A stretch of DNA of 64,000 nt from an uncultured Actinomyces sp. (GCA_938014245.1 CALLSD010000026.1:1-64000); one strand, 5' to 3'; positions 8,198 to 17,181 are shown, numbered from the stretch's first letter. Notes: a model not told the origin generated them from the letters alone. Numbers and translations: made by a program.

Positions 8198-8206
8198 GTT
8201 TCTATC

Positions 8207-9190
8207 CTATCGTGCCTCGAGGTCTTCGACCGGACGACTTTCCGAGGGCTTGGGACTATCGACCCCATCCTCGTTGTCCTCGGATCCCTCCTCGACGGTG
8301 TTTTCGCTGGCCTCGGCAGTTTCCAGAGTTTGCGCGTCTTCCTCGTCGCCAAGGCCGCTCTCGCGCGTGATTTCAGCCTCAGTCAGAGTCGTCGAAGCTG
8401 CACGCTTTCCTGCATAGAGATAGCAGACGAGCCCCAGAATAAATACAAGGATTGAAGTCCAGACGTTGATACGAAGACCCAAGAAATGATGCGCATCATC
8501 AATACGGAGCATCTCGATCCAGACGCGTCCCAGGGTATAAACCATGATGTAGCAGGAGAAAAGCTGTCCGGACTTCATAGACCGACATTTATCAATGAGG
8601 AGCAAAACAGCGACGCCCGCAAGGTTCCACAGCGATTCATAGAGGAAAGTAGGATGGAACAAGGTTCCGCTGGCGTATCCGAGTGGCATGTGCGCACTGT
8701 CGATGCGCAGGCCCCACGGCAAGGTTGTAGGAGCCCCGAAAAGCTCTTGATTAAACCAATTTCCCCAGCGTCCAATTGCCTGAGCCGCAAGAAGCGGGAC
8801 GGCAAGAGAATCTGCAACGGGGCCGAGCCGCTGCCCGCGATGGCGTACGACAAGCCAAGCTGCAAGTGCTCCCCCGGCAACCGCGCCCCAAATCCCTAAG
8901 CCGCCGTTCCAGATTGCGAGAGCCATAATCGGATTGCCGTTCTTACCGAAGTAAGCATCTGGCGACGTAATGACGTGGTAGACACGCGCCCCGATAATGC
9001 CACCTGGAACAGCCCAAAGTGCAATGTCATAGAAGAGTTCACGGTCGCCACCTCGAGTTTCGTAACGCCTAGCAGCCCAATAAACGGCAATCAGAATTGC
9101 ACAAGCGATAATCAGACCATAGGCGCGAATCGGAATCGGTCCGAGGTACCAGACCCCTTGACTTGGTGACGGCAATGCTAAAAAGCGCAT
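8207..9190 (-). CDS. lgt: Prolipoprotein diacylglyceryl transferase
   Basis: A 327-residue membrane enzyme that transfers diacylglycerol from phosphatidylglycerol to the lipobox cysteine of prolipoproteins. It has about seven hydrophobic segments, the Lgt signature AIGRWGNWFNQELFG (about 138-152), and HPTFLYESLWN nearby. After the last membrane helix (ending near 260) comes a 60-residue tail very rich in Glu and Asp, a feature often seen in actinobacterial Lgt and not needed for catalysis. In many actinobacteria lgt follows trpC-trpB-trpA; here trpC lies directly upstream with nothing between except 49 bases. AAGGA stands 9 bases ahead of the ATG. Confidence 0.96.
   Translation of the reverse strand: MRFLALPSPSQGVWYLGPIPIRAYGLIIACAILIAVYWAARRYETRGGDRELFYDIALWAVPGGIIGARVYHVITSPDAYFGKNGNPIMALAIWNGGLGIWGAVAGGALAAWLVVRHRGQRLGPVADSLAVPLLAAQAIGRWGNWFNQELFGAPTTLPWGLRIDSAHMPLGYASGTLFHPTFLYESLWNLAGVAVLLLIDKCRSMKSGQLFSCYIMVYTLGRVWIEMLRIDDAHHFLGLRINVWTSILVFILGLVCYLYAGKRAASTTLTEAEITRESGLGDEEDAQTLETAEASENTVEEGSEDNEDGVDSPKPSESRPVEDLEAR
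8487..8498. repeat. 12-bp palindrome TGATGCGCATCA, copy 2
   Basis: Inside lgt, encoding part of the IDDAHHF segment. Same 12 bases as at 4269 and 23200. Confidence 0.45.
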
Positions 9191-9239
9191 GAATAGTATT
9201 CCTTGCGGATAAAGATGGTTGCCGTACTACTCTAATCGA

Positions 9240-10112
9240 TTATTCGCGACGAGTATCGTTCCAAGATCCATCTGCACGCTTATGTGCCGCGCGCACCCGC
9301 ATCCGACGGTCAGCGAGCAAAGACGGATGGTGACCGGCACTGACCATTTCAGCGACTAACTCCTCGGGTTGATCACTGCGCATGAGAGCTTCCCCAACGA
9401 GCACAGCATCTGCGCCAGCACGTGCGTATTCAAATACGTCCCGCGGCCCCCGTACGCCGGACTCGGCGATAGCAAGAACATTCGTTGGAATAACATCAAT
9501 GACCTCGTCAATAACGTGGCGGTCAACGACCCCCGTACTGAGGTCACGGGCGTTGACACCGATCATCACAGCGCCGGCTTCTAAAGCTCGAAGAGCATCG
9601 AGGCGCGAGTGGGTTTCGACGAGCACTGACATTCCCAGTGATTGAGCGCGCTCGAGCAGCCCTTCCAGAGCCGGCTGTGTGAGAAATTGCGCGATAAGCA
9701 GGACTGCATCTGCTCCGGCTCTGCGGGCCTCAAAGAGCTGATATGCGGAGAGAATGATGTCCTTACAAATAAGTGGAAGTTCCGTTGCAGCTCTTACCCG
9801 CGACAGGTCCTCGTAACTGCCGTTAAATAACGAACTCTCGGTCACGACCGAAAGCATCGCTGCTCCCCCGCGCTCAAAAGCCTGAGCAAGAGGGGTCGGG
9901 TCCTCGATATCTGAATAGACACCCCATGGGGAAGCACGTTTAATCTCGGCAATGACGGAGGTAGCACCATCCGAACGTAGGTACTCGTCTGGATGTCTTA
10001 GGGGGTCGGGAACACTTTCACACGCGCGTTTGAGTTCATCAAGACTCACGCGCTCTTCACGCAAAGCGCGCTTACGCTGCGTGTGGGCAATGATCGCGTC
10101 AAGTTCCGCCAC
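9240..10112 (-). CDS. trpC: Indole-3-glycerol phosphate synthase (orphan)
   Basis: A 290-residue TIM barrel that closes the indole ring in tryptophan synthesis. Catalytic residues are kept: E56 and K58 in VIAEIKRASP, the lysine in LPLICKD, glutamate in VLVETHS, asparagine in IGVNARDL, and E-S in AIAESGVRG. The usual SPSxG loop reads SPWG, one residue shorter. No other trp gene is nearby, although actinobacteria typically have trpB and trpA between trpC and lgt. The start chosen is GTG at 10112, six bases after GAGGAG; the earlier GTG at 10118 touches that site. Tryptophan synthesis cannot be judged complete from this window. Confidence 0.92.
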   Translation of the reverse strand: MAELDAIIAHTQRKRALREERVSLDELKRACESVPDPLRHPDEYLRSDGATSVIAEIKRASPWGVYSDIEDPTPLAQAFERGGAAMLSVVTESSLFNGSYEDLSRVRAATELPLICKDIILSAYQLFEARRAGADAVLLIAQFLTQPALEGLLERAQSLGMSVLVETHSRLDALRALEAGAVMIGVNARDLSTGVVDRHVIDEVIDVIPTNVLAIAESGVRGPRDVFEYARAGADAVLVGEALMRSDQPEELVAEMVSAGHHPSLLADRRMRVRAAHKRADGSWNDTRRE

Positions 10113-10188
10113 CTTCACCTCCTCGTGAGAACCTATCTCAAATGCTAGTCTCCCACGGGCAAAAGGCGTTAATCAGACAGCTCGCAGG

Positions 10189-10935
10189 CTAAATCAGAGC
10201 ACTGAAAAGATGCAGGGAGGTCGGAATAGCGACGCCCCACAGAAGATAAGTCAGCAAGGAGGAACCGATCATCCATGGGCCAAAAGCAATACGCGATCGT
10301 GTGCCAGCTTGGCCACTGACAACCATCCACAAAGCCGCAAGTGCCGCGGATACCAAAGCAATAACAAATCCAAACAATGCCGCATGCCAACCAAGAATGC
10401 CCAGCATCGCCCCAAGGATCGGCGCCAAACGAACATCACCGCGGCCAAAGCCTCGTCGCGGTAAAGACCCCAGCCACAGCGGTAGGGTCCAGATCAACGC
10501 GCCAACCCCGGCCTCGACAAGAACGCGAATCGAATGGGGATGGAAATAGACGCTCACCCCGGCCCCGCACAAGACACCGCACGCAAGCGCAATGACATAG
10601 GGAGTGGGCAGACGATGAGTCTTAGCGTCAACATACGCAAGAAGAGTTCCCATCATGGTCAGCGCGACGACCGCAGGTGCTGCAGGCCTTGTCTGAGAAG
10701 CAATAAGGCTGATCGCACCTACCAGTACAGCCGACCAGACGACGCCGTTTCGCTTAAGAGGGGTAAGCGAGGCTTCGATAAAGTAGCGTCGTTGAATCGC
10801 CCATCCCGATCGGGAAAGCCACAGCGCAAAAGCGAGCCAGACAACGACAGAGAGAATCAGATTCCACTCGCCCATTCCCAAGGCATAATCGTGGGCGAAG
10901 TAGTACCCACGAGCCGATATGGCGACGAGTTCCAT
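10189..10935 (-). CDS. Type IV prepilin peptidase-like aspartyl protease (A24)
   Basis: A 248-residue polytopic membrane protein with the two catalytic aspartates of the A24 family: D103 in YVDAKTHRLP and D167 in GFGRGDVRLAP, plus RIAFGPWM near the C-terminus. It lacks the N-terminal cysteine-containing methyltransferase domain of full-length PilD, so it resembles the short TadV/FlaK-like or actinobacterial form. It would cleave prepilin or pseudopilin leaders at the cytoplasmic membrane. The gene starts 3 bases after aroE and ends the alaS-ruvX-mltG-aroE run. No pilin gene is visible in the window, so its substrate is unknown. Confidence 0.88.
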   Translation of the reverse strand: MELVAISARGYYFAHDYALGMGEWNLILSVVVWLAFALWLSRSGWAIQRRYFIEASLTPLKRNGVVWSAVLVGAISLIASQTRPAAPAVVALTMMGTLLAYVDAKTHRLPTPYVIALACGVLCGAGVSVYFHPHSIRVLVEAGVGALIWTLPLWLGSLPRRGFGRGDVRLAPILGAMLGILGWHAALFGFVIALVSAALAALWMVVSGQAGTRSRIAFGPWMIGSSLLTYLLWGVAIPTSLHLFSALI

Positions 10936-10938
10936 CTT

Positions 10939-11787
10939 TTACTTCGCCTCCAACAGCTGAAACACCGAAGAAATCGCGTGACTATCAGCTTCAATTCCCG
11001 TCATTAACTTAAACTGGAGAACCGCCTGATAGACCAGCATTTCTACTCCGAAGGCGACGGGGATACCACGCTCGAGGCAACACGAAATTGCAGCCGTTTC
11101 ACGCGGTGCATATGTCACATCAAGAAAGCTCGAGCGCAATGGCATTGTTGAGAGCTCACCAACGTAGGGGTCAAGTGCACCCGAAGGTAAAGTCGAGACG
11201 ACAAGATCCGCTTGCTCGCAGCAACGAGATAAGGTACCAGCCGCCGTCAGGTCATGACCGCTGTAGGTCACTCCCAAATTCATCGCGCTGCGGTTGAAAT
11301 CAGCAGGGAGCTTTCCTCCACTAAAAGCACGAGCAACAACGTCGACCTGACGAAATCCCAAGGAAACGACAGTGGCGAGGGCCGAGGCCGCAGTGGCGCC
11401 AGAACCGATAATGATGGCTCGCCCGCCCAGATCCATGCCCGCGTTGCGCCGACTCAGCTCGATCGCGCGACTCATTCCGAAGACATCAGTGTTGAAACCC
11501 GAAAGAACCCCACCCGATGGAATAAGGGTATTAACAGAATTCAGTGCAGCTGCCTGTGGTTCAACAACGTCAAGGAGCGGAATCACTGCCTTCTTACACG
11601 GCATGGTGATTGACACCCCGACGCATTCGCGGTCTATTGATGCGATCCACTGAGGTAGGCGTTGGGCGTCCACCTCACATTTTCGATACTCCCATCCGGC
11701 AATTCCAGCGCTACGCCAGAGTTCTTGATGGATGAGGGGTGAGAGGGAATGTTCAATCGGTGAGCCGATGACTGCTGCCCAGGGCAT
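10939..11787 (-). CDS. aroE: Shikimate dehydrogenase
   Basis: A 282-residue NADP-type reductase for 3-dehydroshikimate in the shikimate pathway. Substrate-site motifs are GSPIEHSLSP (8-17), TMPCKKAV with catalytic K65, LNSVNTL with N87, and GFNTD with D101; the dinucleotide-binding loop is GSGATA (128-133). The cofactor-selecting segment reads VVARA and not the common NRT, so cofactor preference is uncertain. The ATG at 11787 overlaps the mltG stop by one base (TGATG) and has AAGGAA seven bases upstream, so it is preferred to a GTG two codons earlier. The tight overlap implies coupling with mltG. Confidence 0.94.
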   Translation of the reverse strand: MPWAAVIGSPIEHSLSPLIHQELWRSAGIAGWEYRKCEVDAQRLPQWIASIDRECVGVSITMPCKKAVIPLLDVVEPQAAALNSVNTLIPSGGVLSGFNTDVFGMSRAIELSRRNAGMDLGGRAIIIGSGATAASALATVVSLGFRQVDVVARAFSGGKLPADFNRSAMNLGVTYSGHDLTAAGTLSRCCEQADLVVSTLPSGALDPYVGELSTMPLRSSFLDVTYAPRETAAISCCLERGIPVAFGVEMLVYQAVLQFKLMTGIEADSHAISSVFQLLEAK

Positions 11788-13187
11788 CAGCACTTTCCTT
11801 GATGCGTCGAACAGTATTCTTCCAAACGCTTAGTGTTTTGCGTTTGCTCGTCATGTGTAGCCGCGAATAGCGTCTCCCCGGTATCGAGATTCACCGTGAC
11901 GAAGTACAACCAATTACCTTCCGCGGGATGCAAAGCAGCTTCAATTGCCTCGGTTGATGGCTGTGAAATTGGCGAAGGAGGAAGACCCGGATTGCGGTAG
12001 GTGTTGTAGGGGTTCTCAGCAGCAAGGTCATCTGCAGTCGGGATTCCGCCGGTCTTACCAACGCCGTACAAGACGGTTGAATCCATCTGAAGCAAACCGT
12101 GGGTTTCACCATTTGTATCTGCCAAACGGTTGTCGATTACGCGGGAAACCATCGGAAGATACTCCGTATTACGAACTTCTCGCTCGAGAATTGAGGCCTT
12201 GGTTAAGATCTTTTCGCGATCTGCGGCGGCAACGCCCAGCCCGTCAAGCCTCTGTGTCGTCCGAGTAATCATCTGAGAAATCAGTGAAGTCGCCGTCGCA
12301 CCTTCTGCGAGTTCATAGGAACCCGGAGCAAGCCATCCCTCAACGTTTCCATTGGCTTCAGCCGGCAAGCCTAAAGCTGCCGTATCTGACATTGCGGACT
12401 TCACTTGGTCGAGAGGAATATCGGCAACCATCGAAATCTGCTCGGCGACTTGATCCTTAGTCTGTCCGGGAGTCACCGTCACCGTATTATCACTGCGGTT
12501 CGCATCATCCAAAAGTGCAGCGATTGCCCCTGAAGCACTCATTTCTTTCTTGAGTGTGTAACTTCCGGGCCGAATACTCACCGCTGCTTTATTCGCATCA
12601 AATGCGCGGATGAACGCAGTGAGTGATTTAACGACGCCCGCGTCTACTAGGCGCTGACCAATCTGTTGGCCGGACTCGCCGTCATACACCGTCACTACAA
12701 CCTGTCCGCTACCTGGACCCGGGTAATCATCGGCGGTTGTTGAAGACGATGAGGAGCCACGCAATTGCGTGTATGCAAAGTACGCGCCACCCGCGATCAG
12801 CGTGAGTGTCAGCAACAGGACAAAAAAGGTCCGAATTGCCCTGCGGCGCTTGCGTTTACGCACCAAGCGCCGTTCTTGTTCGAGGCGACGAGAGCGCATT
12901 CCCGTCGTCTCAACTGCGGTGTCTTCTTGGGCTGCACGCCTTGAGCGACGCGTGGGTAGGTGCGCGGGAAGAGCCTGTGCTGCACGCGTAGTGGCTTCTG
13001 CTTCACGAGGCCGCGCGCCCGCAGGAGACGATTCGAGAGAATCCCCTGGGGTGCTTACCGACGAACGGACAACTGGTCGTCGTACCGGTGAGGATTCGGG
13101 GGTCTCCTCGGGAGTGTTTTCTTGGGAGCGGCGTTGGTGAATACTCGCGCGCTTCGGGAAAGGATATTCGGGAGTGCTCTCGCTCAT
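11787..13187 (-). CDS. mltG: Endolytic murein transglycosylase MltG
   Basis: A 466-residue cell-wall enzyme that cuts nascent glycan strands and ends their growth. A cytoplasmic, charged and disordered N-terminus (1-117) is followed by a basic anchor RKRKRRR and one membrane helix (about 119-140). The extracytoplasmic YceG domain has VEGWLAPGSYEL, the catalytic glutamate E335 in ASILEREV, MDSTVLYG and NPYNTYRNPGLPPSPI. The protein ends with two cysteines eight positions apart (C459, C466), the only ones I see, which could form a disulfide outside the cell. It overlaps ruvX by four bases and aroE by one. Confidence 0.95.
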   Translation of the reverse strand: MSESTPEYPFPKRASIHQRRSQENTPEETPESSPVRRPVVRSSVSTPGDSLESSPAGARPREAEATTRAAQALPAHLPTRRSRRAAQEDTAVETTGMRSRRLEQERRLVRKRKRRRAIRTFFVLLLTLTLIAGGAYFAYTQLRGSSSSSTTADDYPGPGSGQVVVTVYDGESGQQIGQRLVDAGVVKSLTAFIRAFDANKAAVSIRPGSYTLKKEMSASGAIAALLDDANRSDNTVTVTPGQTKDQVAEQISMVADIPLDQVKSAMSDTAALGLPAEANGNVEGWLAPGSYELAEGATATSLISQMITRTTQRLDGLGVAAADREKILTKASILEREVRNTEYLPMVSRVIDNRLADTNGETHGLLQMDSTVLYGVGKTGGIPTADDLAAENPYNTYRNPGLPPSPISQPSTEAIEAALHPAEGNWLYFVTVNLDTGETLFAATHDEQTQNTKRLEEYCSTHQGKC

Positions 13188-13657
13188 CTCTGTCCTTCCT
13201 CGAGGACAATTTCCCTTCCGGGAGCTTGTCCGCTCATTCGTTCCATCTCCAGGGCTGTCTCCAGAATAATCGAGGCCGCCACTTGATCAATCATCTGTCG
13301 ATGTTCGCGTCGTCCGACACCGGCTTGAAGCAAACGTTCGTGTCCTTCGTGTGAACTCAAGCGTTCATCGACCAAGCACACACGACACGCAGGTAAAGCC
13401 ATTTTAATCTTCCGCGCGTACCTGCGTGCGCCTTTCGCTGAAATGCCTTCACCGCCTTGCATGTGGCGAGGAAGCCCGACGACGATTTCTATGGCATCCA
13501 GCTCACCGGCGATCCGCGCAATCTCGTCAAGTTCCGAAGCATCGTCTTGACGAGTCAGCGTTTGGAGCGGCAAGGCCAGGACTGCTCCCGCATCACTACG
13601 TGCGAGACCAACCCTGACCGTGCCAACGTCAACTGCCAGACGAACTCCTGGACGCAT
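13184..13657 (-). CDS. ruvX: RuvX/YqgF-type Holliday junction resolvase homologue, pre-16S rRNA nuclease
   Basis: A 157-residue RNase H-like nuclease. The fold is shown by the N-terminal strand RLAVDVGTVRVGLA with D10, the GLPRHMQGGEG segment and VDERLSS. In E. coli YqgF matures the 5' end of 16S rRNA; the resolvase role is by fold similarity. Its ATG overlaps the alaS stop by one base and its stop overlaps the mltG start by four. The order alaS-ruvX-mltG-aroE is standard in actinobacteria and supports the call. Confidence 0.93.
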   Translation of the reverse strand: MRPGVRLAVDVGTVRVGLARSDAGAVLALPLQTLTRQDDASELDEIARIAGELDAIEIVVGLPRHMQGGEGISAKGARRYARKIKMALPACRVCLVDERLSSHEGHERLLQAGVGRREHRQMIDQVAASIILETALEMERMSGQAPGREIVLEEGQR

Positions 13658-16365
13658 TACAGCTCTTGGATCTGCGAATTCACATCATTGAGAGCATCTT
13701 CAATGGCTTCCGGATTGGATCCGCCGCCCTGAGCGAGGTCGTCGCGGCCGCCACCGCCACCGCCGAGAATCTTTGCGGCGCGACGAACGAATTGTCCTGC
13801 ACGTGCGCTGTGTTGGCGAGCAAGATCATTCGTTGCGACAGTGACCATAGGCTTACCGTTGATCACGCCGGCGAGTGCGACAAGCACGGGACCGTCATTA
13901 CCCAGGCGCTCACGAATATCGGTCGCCATTGCGCGAAGATCATCAGCCGATCCCAAAGCACCCACGGGAGCCACGACGCTGGTGAATTTGCCAATCTTGC
14001 GAGCATTTTGAGCGAGCAGTGCTGCTTCTGCGAGCGCCTGCTGCTCACGGATCTTTTGAAGTTCCTTTTCTGCTTCACGCAGACGTCCCATCATGGATTC
14101 GACGCGTGAGGCCAGTTCGTCAGGACGCCCGCCAAGCATGGAGCTCAGCTGGGATACAAGCGCGTGTTCCTTCGCTTGGAAGGCGTAGGCCCCATCTCCG
14201 ACAAGGGCGTCGATACGGCGTACACCTGAACCGATTGAACCTTCGCTCAACACAGTCACACGGCCCAAATGTCCGGTTGAAGGAACGTGGGTTCCACCGC
14301 ATAGCTCGCGATCAAAGTTATCGCCGATGCTGACAACGCGGACTTCGGAGCCATACTTTTCGCCAAAGAGCGCGATCGCACCTGAGCGCTTGGCATCGTC
14401 GAGCGACATGATCTCGGTGGTCACAGCGAGATCCTGCGCGAGCTTCTCATTGACGAGGCTCTCGATCTCGTTGAGTTGTCCTTCACCCAGGGCTGTTGAG
14501 TTCGTGAAGTCGAAGCGCAGACGCGAGGGCGAATTTTCGCTACCTGCTTGCTCGGCATCCTTGTTCACAATGCGACGCAAGCCCGCGTAGACCATGTGGG
14601 TTGCCGTGTGTGCGCGCGCGATTGCAAGCCTGCGCTCGGTATCGATTTCCGCGTATGCCTTCTCCCCCAAGGTCGCTTTGCCTTCGGTGAGAGTCCCGCG
14701 GTGAACTGATAACCCGCGAATCGGCGCCTGCACGTCATGGACCTCAATCACACCGCCATCAGCGAGGCGAATGGTTCCGTGGTCAGCTAGCTGACCGCCC
14801 ATTTCTGCATAGAAAGGCGTGCGGTCAAGGATGATCTCTACCTCTGCCGGAGCGCTCGCTGCAGGAGTGGGAACACCATCGACGAGCAGGCCGACGACCT
14901 GAGCGTCAATTGCGTTTTCCGTGTAACCAACGAAGGTCGAGCCGCCGCCGAGTTCCTTTTCGATGTCGTGGAAGATACGAACGTCGGTGTGGCCGGTCTT
15001 CTTTGCGCGAGCATCGGCACGAGCACGTTCCTTCTGTTCTTCCATCAGCGCACGGAAGGCCGCCTCGTCAACCTGGACTCCCTGCTCGGCTGCCATTTCG
15101 AGGGTCAGATCGATGGGGAAACCGTAGGTGTCGTGAAGTGAGAATGCGGACTCACCCGAGATCATCGGCGTACCAGGAGCGGACTTCGCTTCTTCAACAG
15201 CCACGTCCAAAATGGTCGTTCCAGCGCTCAGAGTGCGTCGGAACGCTTCTTCTTCGGCGTAGGCGACCTCGGAAATCGTGCTCCAGTTTGTTTCCAGTTC
15301 GGGGTACGAGGCCTTCATTGCATCCTTGGATGCTGTGAGCAAAATCGGCATAGTTGCCGTATCAACACCCAGCAGGCGCATGGAACGCACGGCACGACGG
15401 ATCAGGCGACGCAGAACATATCCGCGACCATCATTACCGGGGCGCACGCCGTCGCCAATGAGCATGAGAGACGAGCGGACGTGGTCGGCGACCACGCGCA
15501 GGCGCACGTCATCGTCGTATGCTGCTCCTGCTTCGGGGCCAGCTGCACCGAGCCCATAGCGTTTACCGCTCATTTCTTCAGCGGCTGCAATTACAGGATA
15601 GACCTCGTCGATCTCGTACATATTCGGCTTGTCCTGCATGACAAATGCAAGACGTTCCAAACCTGCACCGGTATCGATAGCTTTCTGATCAAGTTCACCG
15701 AGCAGCGGGTAGTCCTTGCCAGCGCCTTCGCCGCGCATGTACTGGTCGAAGACCAAGTTCCACAACTCAAGATAGCGGTCTCCGCCGGGATCAACGTTGC
15801 CACCCACGGCCTCGGGGCCGTAGGAAGGACCACGATCGTAGTGCCATTCGCAGCAGGGGCCGGCGGGACCGGGCTGGCCGGTATCCCAGAAGTTCTCTTC
15901 GCGGGGAAGACGAACAATATGACGAGGATCCATGCCGATCTGTTTCGTCAGGACGTTGAATGCTTCTTCGTCCTTTTCCCAGATGGTCACCCACATGCGC
16001 TCACCGTCGAGGCCGTACTTGCCTTCAGACTGATCACCCGTGAGCAGATCCCATGCGAAGTTGATCGCGCCTTCCTTGAAGTAGTCGCCGAAGGAGAAGT
16101 TACCGTTCATCTGGAAGAAGGTACCGTGGCGAGTGGTTCGTCCAACGTTATCGATGTCATTGGTACGAATGCACTTTTGAACAGATGCTGCCCGGGGCCA
16201 GGGTGCAGGTTCAACCCCGATGATGTAGGGAATAAACGGAACCATTCCCGCGATGGTGAAGAGAATCGAGGGCTCAGGAGAAACAAGAGACACCGACGGG
16301 CGAATCTCATGGCCTTGGGATGCAAAGTAGTCAAGCCAACGTTGACGAATTTCAGAAGTGCGCAT
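13657..16365 (-). CDS. alaS: Alanine--tRNA ligase
   Basis: A 902-residue class II synthetase that charges tRNA-Ala and edits Ser and Gly. The catalytic core opens the protein (WLDYFASQGHEIRPSVSL, FTIAGMVPF, RTNDIDNVGRT, HGTFFQMNGNFSFGDYFK). The editing domain has HTATHMV and the CGGTHVPSTG zinc motif. The C-terminal DHHA1 region ends in a glycine-rich block (GGGGGGRDD). Length is normal. It leads an overlapping operon with ruvX, mltG, aroE and the prepilin peptidase. GGGG lies four bases before the ATG, a modest ribosome binding site. Confidence 0.97.
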   Translation of the reverse strand: MRTSEIRQRWLDYFASQGHEIRPSVSLVSPEPSILFTIAGMVPFIPYIIGVEPAPWPRAASVQKCIRTNDIDNVGRTTRHGTFFQMNGNFSFGDYFKEGAINFAWDLLTGDQSEGKYGLDGERMWVTIWEKDEEAFNVLTKQIGMDPRHIVRLPREENFWDTGQPGPAGPCCEWHYDRGPSYGPEAVGGNVDPGGDRYLELWNLVFDQYMRGEGAGKDYPLLGELDQKAIDTGAGLERLAFVMQDKPNMYEIDEVYPVIAAAEEMSGKRYGLGAAGPEAGAAYDDDVRLRVVADHVRSSLMLIGDGVRPGNDGRGYVLRRLIRRAVRSMRLLGVDTATMPILLTASKDAMKASYPELETNWSTISEVAYAEEEAFRRTLSAGTTILDVAVEEAKSAPGTPMISGESAFSLHDTYGFPIDLTLEMAAEQGVQVDEAAFRALMEEQKERARADARAKKTGHTDVRIFHDIEKELGGGSTFVGYTENAIDAQVVGLLVDGVPTPAASAPAEVEIILDRTPFYAEMGGQLADHGTIRLADGGVIEVHDVQAPIRGLSVHRGTLTEGKATLGEKAYAEIDTERRLAIARAHTATHMVYAGLRRIVNKDAEQAGSENSPSRLRFDFTNSTALGEGQLNEIESLVNEKLAQDLAVTTEIMSLDDAKRSGAIALFGEKYGSEVRVVSIGDNFDRELCGGTHVPSTGHLGRVTVLSEGSIGSGVRRIDALVGDGAYAFQAKEHALVSQLSSMLGGRPDELASRVESMMGRLREAEKELQKIREQQALAEAALLAQNARKIGKFTSVVAPVGALGSADDLRAMATDIRERLGNDGPVLVALAGVINGKPMVTVATNDLARQHSARAGQFVRRAAKILGGGGGGRDDLAQGGGSNPEAIEDALNDVNSQIQEL

Positions 16366-16429
16366 AGTACCCCATAGTAGTGGACAACAATCAGAATCGT
16401 GTATTGGTCATTCGCGCGTACTAAATAAA

Positions 16430-16462
16430 GTAAAGCCCCGAGGCGCTGCCTCGGGGCTTTAC
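16430..16462 (-). terminator. Rho-independent terminator of rpsD
   Basis: A perfect 15-bp stem (16430-16444 with 16448-16462) with a 3-base loop, 11 bases after the rpsD stop, followed on the minus strand by TTTATTTAG. It separates rpsD from alaS. Confidence 0.92.
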
Positions 16463-16472
16463 CTAAACGCAA

Positions 16473-17096
16473 TCAGCGCGAGTAGTGTTCGACGACCATC
16501 TGCACGTCGCAGGTGACGGGAACCTCTGCACGCTTCGGGCGACGCACGAGCGTTGCCTTCAGGCGAGAGAGCTCAACGTCCAGGTAATCGGGGGTTGCAG
16601 GAAGTGCATCGCGGTGGACGCCCTCGGCTGCAATCTCGAAGGGGACGGTGGTCTGAGACTTGGGCTTGACCTGGATGGTCTGTCCGGGCTTCACGCGGAA
16701 GGACGGACGATCGACGATCTTGCCGTCAACCATGATGTGACGGTGAACGACGAACTGACGAGCCTGCTGGATGGTGCGAGCAAAGCCAGCGCGCAGAACC
16801 AGAGCATCAAGACGCATTTCCAGGAGCTCAACCAGGTTTTCACCGGTCAGACCTGCGCTGCGGCGTGCCTCTTCGAAGACGTGACGCATCTGCGCTTCGC
16901 GGATGCCGTACTGTGCACGAAGACGCTGTTTTTCCTTCAGACGAACCGCGTAGTCAGATTCTTGACGGCGACGGCTACGGCCGTGTTCACCGGGGCCGTA
17001 AGGACGCTTCTCGAAGTAGCGAACTGCCTTCGGGGTGAGTGCGAAGCCAAGGGCGCGGGATTCGCGCACCTGCTTGCGTGAACGATTGTGAGCCAT
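16473..17096 (-). CDS. rpsD: 30S ribosomal protein S4
   Basis: A 207-residue primary rRNA-binding protein that nucleates the body of the small subunit. It begins MAHNRSRKQVRESRALG and carries the S4 domain (about 95-155) with LEMRLDALVLRAGFA, ARQFVVHRHIMVDG and PSFRVKPGQ. There is no N-terminal zinc-binding cysteine cluster, so it is the zinc-free form. As in several actinobacteria it stands apart from the alpha operon. The frame is open 18 codons upstream, but AGGAAAGG stands just ahead of the ATG at 17096, which matches the family start. A strong terminator follows and a structured leader precedes it. Confidence 0.97.
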   Translation of the reverse strand: MAHNRSRKQVRESRALGFALTPKAVRYFEKRPYGPGEHGRSRRRQESDYAVRLKEKQRLRAQYGIREAQMRHVFEEARRSAGLTGENLVELLEMRLDALVLRAGFARTIQQARQFVVHRHIMVDGKIVDRPSFRVKPGQTIQVKPKSQTTVPFEIAAEGVHRDALPATPDYLDVELSRLKATLVRRPKRAEVPVTCDVQMVVEHYSR

Positions 17097-17122
17097 TAAA
17101 TGACCTTTCCTGTCTCTGATGT

Positions 17123-17181
17123 CGCACCCGCAATGCGGATGCGGGGTCAACTCCAGGCATGATGCCGTCGGCTAAGACCCC
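17123..17181 (-). promoter_or_regulatory. Structured leader upstream of rpsD
   Basis: Three nested or tandem stems fit in the 5' region: GGGGTC/GACCCC arms (17176-17181 and 17143-17148), an inner GGCA/TGCC hairpin (17056 region is not involved; arms 17156-17159 and 17163-17166), and a hairpin at 17123-17143 close to the ribosome binding site. S4 is a known autoregulator in other phyla, so this could be its binding site; that is inference. Confidence 0.4.

Noticed and set aside
15481..16377. 298-codon plus-strand frame opposite alaS
   Set aside because: Exact antisense of a conserved catalytic domain, no family similarity and no ribosome binding site; a codon-bias shadow.
17097..17150. 18-codon extension of rpsD
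   Set aside because: Falls in the leader with hairpins, and AGGAAAGG positions the ATG at 17096.
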